Notes under the pieces: model-generated | The model's database searches: none | What the model was told of the DNA's origin: nothing | Seen by the model: only the letters and a program-made list of their open reading frames with translations | Program-made: the position numbers and the translations under genes | DNA from: Botryotinia globosa | Taxonomy: Eukaryota > Ascomycota > Leotiomycetes > Helotiales > Sclerotiniaceae | Assembly (NCBI GenBank): GCA_014898425.1 | Contig: RCSZ01000004.1 | Coordinates: 434,001 to 498,000 of the forward strand | Length of the DNA: 64,000 nucleotides | Reading direction: 5' to 3' | In this document: positions 49,084 through 60,000 of the stretch, piece by piece | Position numbering within the stretch: position 1 is the stretch's first letter | Layout: each line of letters opens with the position of its first letter

Positions 49084-52000
49084 CTATACGCTCCACCCCA
49101 AAATTTCTCGTTCTAGAGAATCTCCCGTTCTAACCATGGTTTTGATAGCATTCAGTGTCCTTGAACAATCATGCTCCAAATCATTGAGTAAAAGCCGATT
49201 AGCTCTTGATTCTGCCGCCATAGCTTGTATATTAAGAAAGCCTTTGGTAAGGTACAAGAATGTGCGATATTCTGGACGTAGAGACGTCAATCGCTTTCCC
49301 TTCCTCCTGATTTCCAAAGGTAATCTGTTCTTCTCATTTGTTAGAGCTCTCAGCTTCGCCCACCCCTTCCAATGATCCATAAGAACCGTTTCGCATATCT
49401 TAAATGCTAGTTTGAAATGTCGAAACTTGGTAAGATGTTGAATGTATTCGTTCCAATTTTGATTGCTTAATTGAAATCCCATATTCGTAATCTCGTTGAC
49501 AGTCCGTATCATGACGTTAATTTTCCCTTGCCTGACAAGAGCCATCATGTAGAAGTGCAAGGCCTTTGTCAGAGCAAGTCTATGTGCTGCCTTGACTGGC
49601 TCCTTGCTCTCCTGTAGATCGACTTTGGTATCCTCCAGAACGCCCTCTCCAGATGCATGGCCGGCCTCGCCTTCAACCACTTCTGCCTTTTCGGAATCAT
49701 TGGTACGAGAAAGTGATCTTGAAAGTCGAAGGGGTTGAGCTCGCTTTCGGGTATCGGACACGAACTGCTGCCACAAATCTTCCACGGCGTCATAATCCAG
49801 CTCTTGAAGTTTTAGTGACATCAAAGCAGTGGTAACATTCCCGGGTTGTGTGTCTTTTCTATCGGCTGGGAGCAATCTTAAGAAACGTTCATGCATATCC
49901 TTGGCGGATGTTATCTCCATGTTTTTGGAAAGCACAAATACAATATACCCGAAGAACGTGGTAGGAAAAGCGATGTCAAGTGGCTCGGGCTGGATGCCTT
50001 TCCTGACTTTGTCGCTAATGTCGCGGGGATTCATTGTTTGGACAACTTGTTCAAAAATCTCCATGGCACCGTGTGGATCCCCCCAAGTTAGCCTAGCTGC
50101 GTGAATTGCAGCTCTTAATTCCAAGAATTTTGTACTTGCAGTTTTCATCCTTTTTTGCTCAAGCATTCGATCTTGGATTACGAAAACTTCCTTGTAGCGT
50201 TTAGCAGCAAGATAGCCCCCCATCACAATCGCATAATGAAGACTAGTGGCAGGTATACCAGCTTCTGGCATGACTTCCGCTAAAATTTGCCAGGCACGTT
50301 CGGGTTGTTTTACCATAGCCAGCGCTTGCATGAGAGCAGCATAAGTATCACCATCATGCTCTATATTAAGCTTAGACATTCTTTGAAGGATTCGATTGAC
50401 GTTGACGAGGTCATAACGCAACGCCCAAGCAACAAGCAAAGAATTCCACATGCGGGTTCGTGAATCCGAGAACTTTAAAGTCACGGCCTCTTCGCATATG
50501 GTTTCAGCTTCTTCCAATCGATCACCTGCCAAGTAGGCAGTCACGAGAGTGCTAACCATAGCTGCACTCTTCTCGACTCCATAAGTAGCAGACACTCGAT
50601 AAAGCTCAATGGTGTTTTCAAGATCACCACGTGAGGCACACATTCCCATCAGTGTTCCAAATGTATAGTCGTCAGGTTGAAGTTTCCGTTTTGTGACAGT
50701 AGATTCAAAAGTCTCCAAGGCATCATCAACTTGACCAACCTGTGCGTAAGCACTGATGAGAATGTTGCAGCATGTTATGGTCGGCTTAAGACGATATTTC
50801 TTTCGGATACTTTTGAACACCTCGAGGACGATCTTGGGCTCTCCTCGCCTTGCGTGAACATGTAAGAGAGGAGCCATATCGTCGGCCGATGCCAGAGGAT
50901 TAGGAGATGTTGCAGATTCACTTTCTAATCGCATATACTTTTTTGCAAATTGTTCAAACAAGGCATGAACGGTGTCAGCATCTCCGTGACGTGCAAATTC
51001 ATCCATGCATCTCCTGAGCGACGCGCGATCCAAAGTCTGATTGAAGCGAAATATATCCGCAAACACTTCTTGGACCCCAATCAAATCATGATTTTTGAAG
51101 AATATTTGCAGTACGGATTGTAACATGGATCTTGGAAGTAAGAGATTCTTTGCTGGGCTTACTCGGGCCTGTCTGTACAGAACGATTGCTGCTTTTGGTT
51201 GACCAAGAGAAAGTAGCATATTTGTTGCCTGTGTATAAAGAGGAACAGACTCAGTTCCCCAGTCCTGAATGTGTCTTAGAAGAGGCCAGAATGTAGCATA
51301 TGAAAAGTGTTTGGCACTTAGTAGAGCTGACGTGATCACTGCCGTGGCAAATTTCGTGAGGGCTTCAGATGGTAGTGTTTCAACTTCTGAGGGAAGGCGG
51401 AGTGACTTGTTGACATACTTTGCTAGAAGTAAAGCTTTGTTTGGAAGATCTTCTATGTGATGTAAACTTTTAAACATATCATAACGTGGACCGGTAAGAT
51501 CCTCGTGCAGCTGCACTTCTGTCCAGAGAGTGAAGGCTTGCGACCACAAATTATTGGTCATGAGATGCAACATAATATCTGATCCTCCAGCCGTTGTGCT
51601 GAACTTTTCGAGGGAGTAGTGGTAAAGTTCATTCGCTCTCGAGAAATTCTGCAGTCTCAAATAAGTACGAATCACAATCTCGTATATCTCTGGCTTTTCT
51701 CGACGTTCATCAGATCGCTCGAATAATGAAGTGGCCCTCTCCGCATCTACTATCCGATTTGAAGCCGCCATATATTTTAAGACTTGAATTCGAATTCGCT
51801 CCTCGGCCCAGCTCCCAAATTCCAGGCGCCGATATTTTCGCCATACTTCTTCGTATCGGGATGATGTTGTTATTCCTAGAACAGTTGCAATGGTTGCTGC
51901 ATCGTCAGGCGTCTCATGTATAATATGACGCTTCTTAATCTCGGTGGATTCTTTCGTCTCTGCATCTACCGGAACCAATGCCAACGAAGGTTTCTTGGCA

Positions 52001-52368
52001 GAAGATGAGTAAAGCCGATAGCCATGACTTCTCAAACCCAATCTGGTCCTCTTTCCATCTTGTCTATCAGCTCCCAACCCTGGATATTGCCGTAGGAATT
52101 TGAGTGTACCGGCTGGATAGAGAAAGTCCAAGAAGATGCCAGGATTTTCGCTCACAGTTCCATCGTTGGGTGATCGTGAGTTCGAGCCCTCGATAGAATC
52201 AGATCCTTGTATCATGAGCTGCCATAATGGCGAGAGCTCAAGCTCAATTGCACCGTGGGTCCAGAATCCCGAATGAAGTGCGCGACGACTTTTGGCTAAG
52301 TGTTTTGGTCCTGGTAGAAGGCGCCGCAGACTGCCTGTTTCAAGACATCCCGCCGTGCGCTCGAGCAT
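49084..52368 (-). CDS. Pentatricopeptide-repeat (PPR) protein, probably mitochondrial
   Basis: One uninterrupted frame gives 1094 aa. The N-terminus is basic with few acidic residues (SLRRLLPGPKHLAKSRR), as in a mitochondrial presequence. PPR-type helical pairs occupy most of the middle. Clear examples are 'TCCNILISAYAQVGQVDDAL' near residue 540 and DYTFGTLMGMCASRGDLENTIELY just after it. PPR proteins bind specific organelle transcripts and control their stability or translation. The layout recalls the filamentous-fungal CYA-5 type implicated in cox1 expression. I mention that only as a candidate, since it rests on general resemblance. The gene has no intron and is convergent with the cutinase. 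Confidence 0.85.
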   Translation of the reverse strand: MLERTAGCLETGSLRRLLPGPKHLAKSRRALHSGFWTHGAIELELSPLWQLMIQGSDSIEGSNSRSPNDGTVSENPGIFLDFLYPAGTLKFLRQYPGLGADRQDGKRTRLGLRSHGYRLYSSSAKKPSLALVPVDAETKESTEIKKRHIIHETPDDAATIATVLGITTSSRYEEVWRKYRRLEFGSWAEERIRIQVLKYMAASNRIVDAERATSLFERSDERREKPEIYEIVIRTYLRLQNFSRANELYHYSLEKFSTTAGGSDIMLHLMTNNLWSQAFTLWTEVQLHEDLTGPRYDMFKSLHHIEDLPNKALLLAKYVNKSLRLPSEVETLPSEALTKFATAVITSALLSAKHFSYATFWPLLRHIQDWGTESVPLYTQATNMLLSLGQPKAAIVLYRQARVSPAKNLLLPRSMLQSVLQIFFKNHDLIGVQEVFADIFRFNQTLDRASLRRCMDEFARHGDADTVHALFEQFAKKYMRLESESATSPNPLASADDMAPLLHVHARRGEPKIVLEVFKSIRKKYRLKPTITCCNILISAYAQVGQVDDALETFESTVTKRKLQPDDYTFGTLMGMCASRGDLENTIELYRVSATYGVEKSAAMVSTLVTAYLAGDRLEEAETICEEAVTLKFSDSRTRMWNSLLVAWALRYDLVNVNRILQRMSKLNIEHDGDTYAALMQALAMVKQPERAWQILAEVMPEAGIPATSLHYAIVMGGYLAAKRYKEVFVIQDRMLEQKRMKTASTKFLELRAAIHAARLTWGDPHGAMEIFEQVVQTMNPRDISDKVRKGIQPEPLDIAFPTTFFGYIVFVLSKNMEITSAKDMHERFLRLLPADRKDTQPGNVTTALMSLKLQELDYDAVEDLWQQFVSDTRKRAQPLRLSRSLSRTNDSEKAEVVEGEAGHASGEGVLEDTKVDLQESKEPVKAAHRLALTKALHFYMMALVRQGKINVMIRTVNEITNMGFQLSNQNWNEYIQHLTKFRHFKLAFKICETVLMDHWKGWAKLRALTNEKNRLPLEIRRKGKRLTSLRPEYRTFLYLTKGFLNIQAMAAESRANRLLLNDLEHDCSRTLNAIKTMVRTGDSLEREILGWSV

Positions 52369-53337
52369 GCCCTACCGAAAGAGACAAAAATCGTGTACGA
52401 ATATGTCGAAGAGAGATTTAATCGTCACCGGTGTGCGGCTCTAACGTGAAAATCAAAATCTGACTCGATATCAGCCGATTTTGTAAGTGAAAAAGATCAC
52501 ACACAAGCTCTGTACTCACCGTAGAACATGCTTTGCACAGTCAAAATGAGACTGAAATTGAGATGATAGGGAGAAGATATTGGGAAATTGTCAATCTATC
52601 AATCTATGGTGGTTTCAGTGAGATATCAAGTCCAATAATAAGAGTAAAAGAGGCAAAAACTTCACATACCAACGTAGGCAATAAATTTAGCTGCGTCGGA
52701 TCATTATTTATTTTTGCCCCGATTGCTTAAGTAAGCCAGCAGTATTTGTATGGAGGGGTGGTGGTCTCGGTAGTATTCTCCGTCAGCCAAAACGAGAGTG
52801 ATGATATCACCATTTCATTGTTCCGAATGGTATTTGATAATGAAAGTCTTCAAAGTTCAAAATGGATCGATTTGAAGAGCTTCACTTGGAATAGAAAGAG
52901 AGATAGATATGGTCTTGGGAGTTCTAAGTTGTTCTTTCCCACTATTCATTTCATCTACCTACCTAGGTATCTCAAGGAGATGATGATATGTTGAATGGCT
53001 GTCAAAAAACAGACATTGAGATATCATTTTGAGGGCATCAATTGAATTATAAATTAACCACAAATAAATCATATAGATTTCAAGACACTGGGACGATCAT
53101 CGCCTTCTAATTACCCTGAACAATACCAAAAGATATATTTAACATCAAATGTAGAGGAATGTAATTGAAACATTGAAAGCACCTCGCGCGTAGGTATTGC
53201 TGACCGCTTTCCTTAACCTTACACTCAGATCATTCTGCCAGGATTTAATTTCGAGCTACAACTGATCTGTAATTACCTCTTCTACAACCCCACAATCCCG
53301 CAATCCGCCCAACTATCCTCTCAACACTCTTTGAACG
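52369..53337. other. Divergent intergenic region (PPR / SRP68)
   Basis: About 970 nt with no credible gene, which probably carries both promoters. A perfect TACCTAGGTA palindrome lies at 52960-52969. Confidence 0.5.
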
Positions 53338-55260
53338 ATGGATATCACAAAATTTATTGTCGAAAGACGACTCAAGATTCAAATTGATTCATCGTACAAG
53401 CATTATCAACCTGAAATTACAAGACAGATTCAGACGCTGAGAAAAAAACTTGATATTGCGACAAAACGCCGCTCAAAGTACTCCAGCAAAGCTATCACTG
53501 TGGAAGACATCAGTCGCAATCATGAATTTGTTCACTATCACTTACTCCTGGCCGAACGATGTTACGCAAACGCAATGATGATGAAAGAAATGCACATGGT
53601 CGGCAAAAAGGGCGTAACCGGTCCAACCCGATCGCACATCGATTCTCGCCTTCACAAAGGTGTCAAGTATGCCAGACATCTTTGTCAATTACTGTCCGAT
53701 AAATCGACCACCAATGCGAACGATGCCGATATATTGGAAGCTAGAGCATATGCTGCTTCTCTCGCCGGAGCGAGGTATTTCGAGAAGGAAAGTTGGGAGT
53801 CTTGTGTGAAGAGCTACACAGAAGTTTGGATCATATACACTGCACTTTCTAAGGTCACCAAAGCGGATATCTTCAAGGATCTTTTGTCCGACCCCGTTGA
53901 TCCCAGTATACGATACGCGGCTTATAAGATGGGACTGCCTCGAACATTAGCTATATCTGCCATTGTCCGCAAGTTTTTCCCTTCGGAGGATCAAGAGTTG
54001 ACAAGACAGTTGGGAAAGTTAGACCCCGATTCCCTAAAAGACGAAGCGACAATATCAGAAGTCGAAAGTCTGGAATCAGATGTGGCAATCAAAACTATTG
54101 TCTGGCGATCTCGGACAGTAGTTCTGGAAGATGCAGCAATAGCTACTGCCCTTGGATCGGTAAAGGCAGCCACGCCGAAGCTATCCAACGCTCTTTCCTC
54201 ATCCAGTCGTAAGGATATGGGCTTGGCTTATGATGATGTTCTAATGGCTAGTCAAGAGGCAGTAGACGCTACAAAGCATGCCATTGACGAGCTAGCTTCA
54301 GAGGGTGTTGAACAAAGTGATAACCGCATGCAAAGTTTGTTCGTTACGCGGACTAGAAATATCTATGAAATGATCAGTTGGCGCGTCGGACGAAATAGAG
54401 CGATGTTAGGAAAAGGAGACGGATTAGATGTTGACCTATCTCGACAGCTATACAGGAAGAAGGCTAGTGGGATGGTTCCAAGGGAAGCGGGCACTTCGCG
54501 AAAGGTTGCACCCATGCGAGCGAATGTTGTTCTTTATGATGGAATTTTGAAAGATATCGAGTCTATTCGCGAACTCCACGGTGTTACATCAGACTCAGAA
54601 CTAATGGAAGAACTAGATGCGAAATATAGCTACTTCCAGGCTCTTAAGTAAGTTCTAATAGCTTTGAATTGCCATTCATACAACTGACTCTAAAACAGAT
54701 GCCTGTTGCTAGCTCGCGCACATGCAATCGTACCCAATTATGAGAATCTGCGAAATTCATTAGCTCTCTTGAATCGTGCAGTAGAAAAGTGCACAGCTGC
54801 CCATTCCAAGCTCTCGTCTTCAATGGACACAACTACTGCAGATAGTCCACCTAATCTAACTGTCACTTCCTCTCAAACCGAAAGCCTACTCGCTTATCTC
54901 CACTGCGAACTTCAACGCTATCGGGCTTTGGTCGAGATATACGATTTTACCTCCGCTACTCCTCAACCAGCCGATGAAAACGTACGACAAGCTCCTCTCG
55001 TTGAACGTCTCTATGAGTACCCAGCCGACGGGGTTGTTGACCTCAAGAATCTCGTAAACTATCCTCCAAGAATGGAAGTTGTACCCGTCAAACCACTATT
55101 CTTCGATTCGGCGTGGAACTATATTGACTATCCTGGGAGAACAACCGAGAAAGCTGCAGAAAAGGCTGCTGTAGAGGAAGAAGCGATGGAGACAGAGCCA
55201 GAGGAACCACGAGAGCAGCACCAACAGCAGAAGAAGGGATGGTTTGGTTTCGGTAGATAG
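53338..55260 (+). CDS. SRP68: Signal recognition particle subunit SRP68
   Basis: Exons 53338-54647 and 54699-55260 are separated by a 51-nt intron and encode 623 aa. The N-terminal RNA-binding domain shows the family pattern: a YKHYQPEITRQIQTLRKKL helix, then HYHLLLAERCYANAMMMKE and an RSHIDSRLHKGVKYA segment. The splice joins YFQALK to CLLLARAHAIVPNYENL. The conserved C-terminal block VVDLKNLVNYPPRMEVVPVK (near residue 545) precedes a short acidic, Gln-rich tail that ends KKGWFGFGR. SRP68 pairs with SRP72 on the 7S RNA and supports co-translational targeting to the ER. Confidence 0.95.
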
Positions 55261-55709
55261 ATGCAGGGATTAGATTAATAATTGTTGCGTTAGCTAGTAA
55301 GATTTGCAAAATAGAGCGTTCACAATAAGTAGCCGAAGCTAAATAGTTACAAGAGCTAGGTAGGCAGCTTTAAAAATATATAAAACTTTCAAATCTTAAT
55401 AGGTTCTCTTACTTGGATCACTAGTAAGTGTTTAAACTAATGGGATACTATGAAAATAGACTTGAGAATATTTCTTAAGATATTGATTTGTATTTCTCAA
55501 ATATAATCTTAATGCTTTAATAAAAATTGAATAATAAAATAATAATAAAATTATATATCTTTATATTTTGAAAATAATCTTAATAATTTATCAAAAATTA
55601 AATAATAATAAATAGATTTTGAAAATATAGAATTTTTGATAAATATATTTTAAAAATGATTTCAATTGTTTATTAAAAGTTGAATAATGAAAAGATAGAT
55701 TCTAATAAT
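55261..55709. other. AT-rich flank of element B copy 2
   Basis: This SRP68 3' flank grades into very AT-rich DNA from about 55480. No gene was seen. Confidence 0.5.
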
Positions 55710-56682
55710 TAAATCGCTCACTCTACTTTCAGATCATTCATTTTTCAGACTACTTTTTCATACTAAAAATTACTTTTTTAATTTATTAATATTTCTATTA
55801 ATACGAATTGTAATTTAATAAAAACTTATATTTATATAATTCAAATTATTTTATTTTTATTTTAAAAAAAATCTTTTTAGAATTTTTGTAAATCGATTTC
55901 TGACGGTTTAAATACCGATTGTTAATTTATATAGAAATTTTATAAAACTTATAATAATATTTAAGAAAAAATAGTTAAAAATAAATTATCAAACTTTACT
56001 GTGAATTTATAATATAATTTCTTCAAGATCTTAAAAAAATAAGAAAATCTTCAGAATCAAAATTTAAAAGATTATTTTATTTTCACAACGAATATTTTTA
56101 TTTATTTAAATTATATTTATATATTTATTCCAGTTTTGAGTTTATTCTAAATTTTTATATAAATTTTAATTCAAAACTTTCAAAAAAAAATCTTTTTCTT
56201 TTAATAATTATTATCGAGAAGTGATTAAAGATTTGATAAAAGTTTTAAATTTATATGTGATTTCTATATAAATTGAAAATTAATATTTTAAAGTTTCAGA
56301 AATCAATTTATGAAAATCCTAGAAATTTGAAATTCTATAATAGATTTGAAATAGTTAAAATTTGTTAGATTGACTTAGTAAGGGGGTGTATATACAAAAA
56401 GCATATAGGGTTAAATAGTATTGAATTAATATCTACCCCCTTCGTATAAAGGGGGCATTACTAAATCATATATACATTCTATTCTATATATCTAGATATA
56501 CACTTCGTGCGAAAACAAAATTAGAACATGATCTAATCACGTGTTCCAACAAAATTATATAAATATAAATTTTTATTAAATTATATTTTATATTGATAGA
56601 AATATTAACAAGCTAAAAAAAGGTTTTAATATAAAAGAGTGACTCAAAAGAAGAGTAATCTGAAAGTAGGGTATCCGACTTA
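55710..56682. mobile_element. AT-rich element with inverted ends (element B, copy 2)
   Basis: The left end, TAAATCGCTCACTCTACTTT, and the right end, GGGTATCCGACTTA, are inverted and match the ends of the copy at 39458-40396. The left G of TAAGTCG has become A, a RIP-type transition. Internal blocks also match, such as AATTTTTGTAAATCGATTTC near 55882 and the opposite-strand AAATCAATTT region near 56305. Length is 973 bp against 939 bp. The extra length includes a less AT-rich insert at about 56375-56540. No coding frame remains. Confidence 0.75.
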
Positions 56683-57013
56683 ATCGATTTATTAAATTAT
56701 AAAAAGATATATATTGGAAATAAATTTTATGATTTATTAAAATTTGGATAATAAAAAGATAGATTTTGAGATTAAATCATAAGATAATGAATCTGTTGAG
56801 AATATCAGAAATTGGGAAGTACCCCATCAATCTATACAATTACAAGTAGACTCACCGATACATCTGACAGACATCTAATTTTAATCATATTTTATTACCA
56901 TACTCTATTGATACCGTATTCAAACATCCTCCCTCCCATTCTTTCAGGCGTTCAATACCTAGCAATAAATACAAGCATATCGGTACCCACCCCACCGCCA
57001 ATTTCTTAAACGC
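56683..57013. other. 3' flank of nitrate reductase
   Basis: About 330 nt of AT-rich to normal DNA. Nothing else was recognised. Confidence 0.5.
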
Positions 57014-59734
57014 TCAAAAGAAGAGTAAATCCTGATCCCTCCAGCCCAAATCCGACAATATGCCATGTACACTCTTCTCCAAGGCTTCAGGTCCACAGAT
57101 CAAAACCAATTGTTCACCATCCCTATACCCATGTTCCTCATCGCTCATCTCAAATCTCCCGATTTCCTTCTCCAAAACGTCTTTTCCAAGTCTCCCTCGT
57201 AATCCTTTCCATTCTTCTGTGGGTTGACTTAATGCATGTACTAATCTACATCTCTCTTCCTTTCCCTTCACTAAACTATCCAATTCCTCTCTGCAGAGAA
57301 TATCTTCCACCCTCCTATTTCCATCCAACACTATACATTTCGGTCCGTCTGCCGTCTCCTTTTCATTAAGCACCGCTCTCAACACCGAGAAAATAGGCGT
57401 CACACCACTTCCTCCACAAATCATCACGAATCTCTCTACCTTCCTCTTTTTATCTCCAATTACACACTCCCCTTTTGACACATACTCGAATTTTCCAATC
57501 GGTCCTTTGAAATCGATTGCATGTCCAACAGGGATACTTTCCAATGCCATTGTCATTTTTCCTCCTGGTCCCTTTTCATTTTTCACATAGATCTTGATCA
57601 AGATTTCTAAAACTCCTTTGTCGGTTCCGAGCGAAAGAGGCGTGTAAGACCGTATGATCGCTTCCCTGGTAACAGGATCCCGTAAACGCATCATGAGATG
57701 TTGACCGACCGGTAACCCGATGACTTGCTCTGGATGATCGAGAGTGAAAGAAAAGATGCGCGCATCGCTCGAGATAGCTTTTTTAGCGGTGAGGATGGCT
57801 TTCTGCCAGCTTTTGGGTTGGAGGAAGATGGGACGGAGAGATTGGGTTGAGGAGGATAGAGGCTCGGGGTTGAGGAGCGAGGTGCGGGCTGAGGGGGAAA
57901 GAGTACCGATGTGGTAGGCGGACATCATTGCTTTTGCCGTTTCGGAATGGATGGCCATGAATTCGTCGGTGGAGTCTTGGCCCGCGGCTCCAGTAATACT
58001 TGTTGCGCCTCCTGGGTGACCTTCCAGGAATGGGGCACCGTCGTAGACTTCGCCATTGAGCACAAACCAAGGCTCCTTGTCGTTGTCATGTTGACGTAAT
58101 TCCTCGATAGATATCTCACGTTTCAGGCCGTCCTTTGTCATTTTTATCTCCTGCTTGACCTCGACCAAGTCGACAGATTCATCTTCAGTGCCCATCTTCT
58201 CGCCCCAGAATCCATTGGCGAGATTTCCTCCAGCAGCTTTTACTCTTTCCATCCACCCTCCTGGCATAAGTGCTGGTTGTGTGGGATGTTCGAAGCGTAG
58301 ATAATTGCCTTCTTTGGTAATGGTTACTCGATACCATGGATTGTTCATCATACCAAGCACACTCCAGTACATATCCCTCGGTTGGACATTCATACTCTCG
58401 TCCATGGCTCTTACCATGATATCTCCTGACATTGCGAGGTCTTGGATCTCCAAATCAACCTCCCAAAAACACCATGTGAAGCATGTTTCTCTCCATTCCA
58501 TATCTAGTTTTCCACCGAACAACGTTTCATTTTCGTAGGCACGGTCTCGATAATCGTCTTCGTGGTATCGTATATCAGCTAACGCCCATGTCTTTCCTTT
58601 GTCAAGTGTTACCTCAACTCTAGTAATGCGTCGTCCACCACCACCATACGCATAGCCCTTTACACGATATGTTCGTTTTCCGCTTACTAGAGATACTCGC
58701 TCTTCATGTTCTGGGTATGCGGTGGCACTGTTTGTACTCAGATCATAGATAGCATATCTCTCGTCTGTCCACCACTTGGGTTCGTTGGCACTCTGCTCTG
58801 GGCTGATCATAGTTGGAAGGACTCGGTTATCATAAATGTGATACCAGTTATCGCTAGGAGCTGCTGTAACAATAATCTTTTTGAGCCATTTCACACTGCG
58901 GCCACCAATTTGCCCGGGAACAACAGCTCGTAAAGGTTTGCCATGATCAGGTCGAAGCATTTCTCCGTTCATCTTGTGGGCTACCATAATTCCTCGATTT
59001 GGGTCCATAACCCAGTTGAGCTTTAGGGAAGTTCCATAGTAACCGTTAGGAAGCTTATCGGCACCCTCCATACAGACATACTTTGCTCCTCTCATTGGTA
59101 TCGCCTTTTTGATCAACTCGTACATTGGCACGCCTGTCCATAATGCCGTAGACACGCCTGCAGCACCCCACGAGAAACCTTTGGACTTCCGAACTTGGTT
59201 CTGTTCTTTACGACGATTCCCGGCGCAGACAAGTGTGATCGGTACGGTGATTTGTTCGTATTCTCTCAGAAGATCTTTGAGTGTGAGAGTAAATGGCTTT
59301 TTCACCAGTCCTTCGACGGAAAATTCCCAGTCGGGTATTGATGAGTCCTCAACATGAGGTACCGCTCCATGATTCCGAACATAGAACAATTCAGCCGATG
59401 TGAGAAATCCTTCGTCATATAAAGCGCTTAATGGAGGTTCGACATTAAAGGGATGAATTCCAGTCAGCCGAATAAGTCGAGGGTCCCGGGGTACTTTGTT
59501 GTCTGGCGTCTTCAAATCCTCCTTGAGAATCTCCGTGGGTGCATTCGTTGGAGGTGGGAGAGTGTATCGCTGTGATGACAATGAGGTTAAACTAGGTCGA
59601 CTTGATAAAGAACCCAGCTCATCTGCACTGTTATCATTGGAATCTGGTGGAGTCTGTGGCAAATAAGGAATTATCTTCGACATCTTCGCATCAGCCTCGG
59701 AAGAGTGATCATTCATGAATTGAGCACTAGCCAT
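57014..59734 (-). CDS. niaD: Assimilatory nitrate reductase [NAD(P)H]
   Basis: A single 906-residue frame with no intron. The order is the standard one. A disordered N-terminus (1-75) is followed by the sulfite-oxidase-type Mo-pterin domain, with the Mo-ligand Cys in LVCAGNRRKEQ (near residue 171) and GGRSVKWLKK. The dimerisation domain comes next, then cytochrome b5 with the heme motif HPGG near 570 and a second His in the MAIHSE region. The C-terminal FAD/NAD(P) reductase has RSYTPLS, the GGSGVTP loop and a CGP ending. The enzyme reduces nitrate to nitrite in the cytosol. The usual partners niiA and crnA are not in this window. Upstream NirA and GATA sites suggest nitrate induction and nitrogen-metabolite control. 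Confidence 0.97.
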   Translation of the reverse strand: MASAQFMNDHSSEADAKMSKIIPYLPQTPPDSNDNSADELGSLSSRPSLTSLSSQRYTLPPPTNAPTEILKEDLKTPDNKVPRDPRLIRLTGIHPFNVEPPLSALYDEGFLTSAELFYVRNHGAVPHVEDSSIPDWEFSVEGLVKKPFTLTLKDLLREYEQITVPITLVCAGNRRKEQNQVRKSKGFSWGAAGVSTALWTGVPMYELIKKAIPMRGAKYVCMEGADKLPNGYYGTSLKLNWVMDPNRGIMVAHKMNGEMLRPDHGKPLRAVVPGQIGGRSVKWLKKIIVTAAPSDNWYHIYDNRVLPTMISPEQSANEPKWWTDERYAIYDLSTNSATAYPEHEERVSLVSGKRTYRVKGYAYGGGGRRITRVEVTLDKGKTWALADIRYHEDDYRDRAYENETLFGGKLDMEWRETCFTWCFWEVDLEIQDLAMSGDIMVRAMDESMNVQPRDMYWSVLGMMNNPWYRVTITKEGNYLRFEHPTQPALMPGGWMERVKAAGGNLANGFWGEKMGTEDESVDLVEVKQEIKMTKDGLKREISIEELRQHDNDKEPWFVLNGEVYDGAPFLEGHPGGATSITGAAGQDSTDEFMAIHSETAKAMMSAYHIGTLSPSARTSLLNPEPLSSSTQSLRPIFLQPKSWQKAILTAKKAISSDARIFSFTLDHPEQVIGLPVGQHLMMRLRDPVTREAIIRSYTPLSLGTDKGVLEILIKIYVKNEKGPGGKMTMALESIPVGHAIDFKGPIGKFEYVSKGECVIGDKKRKVERFVMICGGSGVTPIFSVLRAVLNEKETADGPKCIVLDGNRRVEDILCREELDSLVKGKEERCRLVHALSQPTEEWKGLRGRLGKDVLEKEIGRFEMSDEEHGYRDGEQLVLICGPEALEKSVHGILSDLGWRDQDLLFF

Positions 59735-60000
59735 TGAGATTGTCTTTTTCGTTCAATATGTCAAAACCACAAGAATAAGATAGAAAAGCTGGCAAAAACT
59801 GAAGGGGTTGTAGGATATGATGGTATTGAACCAGTGGAATCCTCTTGCGCTCAGATAAATGAGGGAAACAATTTTCGACGAGGGTTTCAAGCCAGTGAAT
59901 ATGTAAATTTCTCCGCGGGTAACATTAATGGAAAGTAATGATGCAAGGGAAGTCTAGAGGCAAACCCCAGATCGATACAAGGAGCAATGGAGCGCAGTGC
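59735..60000 (-). promoter_or_regulatory. niaD promoter with NirA-type and GATA sites
   Basis: CTCCGCGG at 59911-59918, about 180 nt upstream of the start codon, fits the NirA/NIT4 consensus CTCCGHGG. GATA cores at 59779-59782, 59814-59817, 59854-59857 and 59974-59977 are candidate AreA/NIT2 sites. Site function is inferred from the gene identity and consensus match only. Confidence 0.55.
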
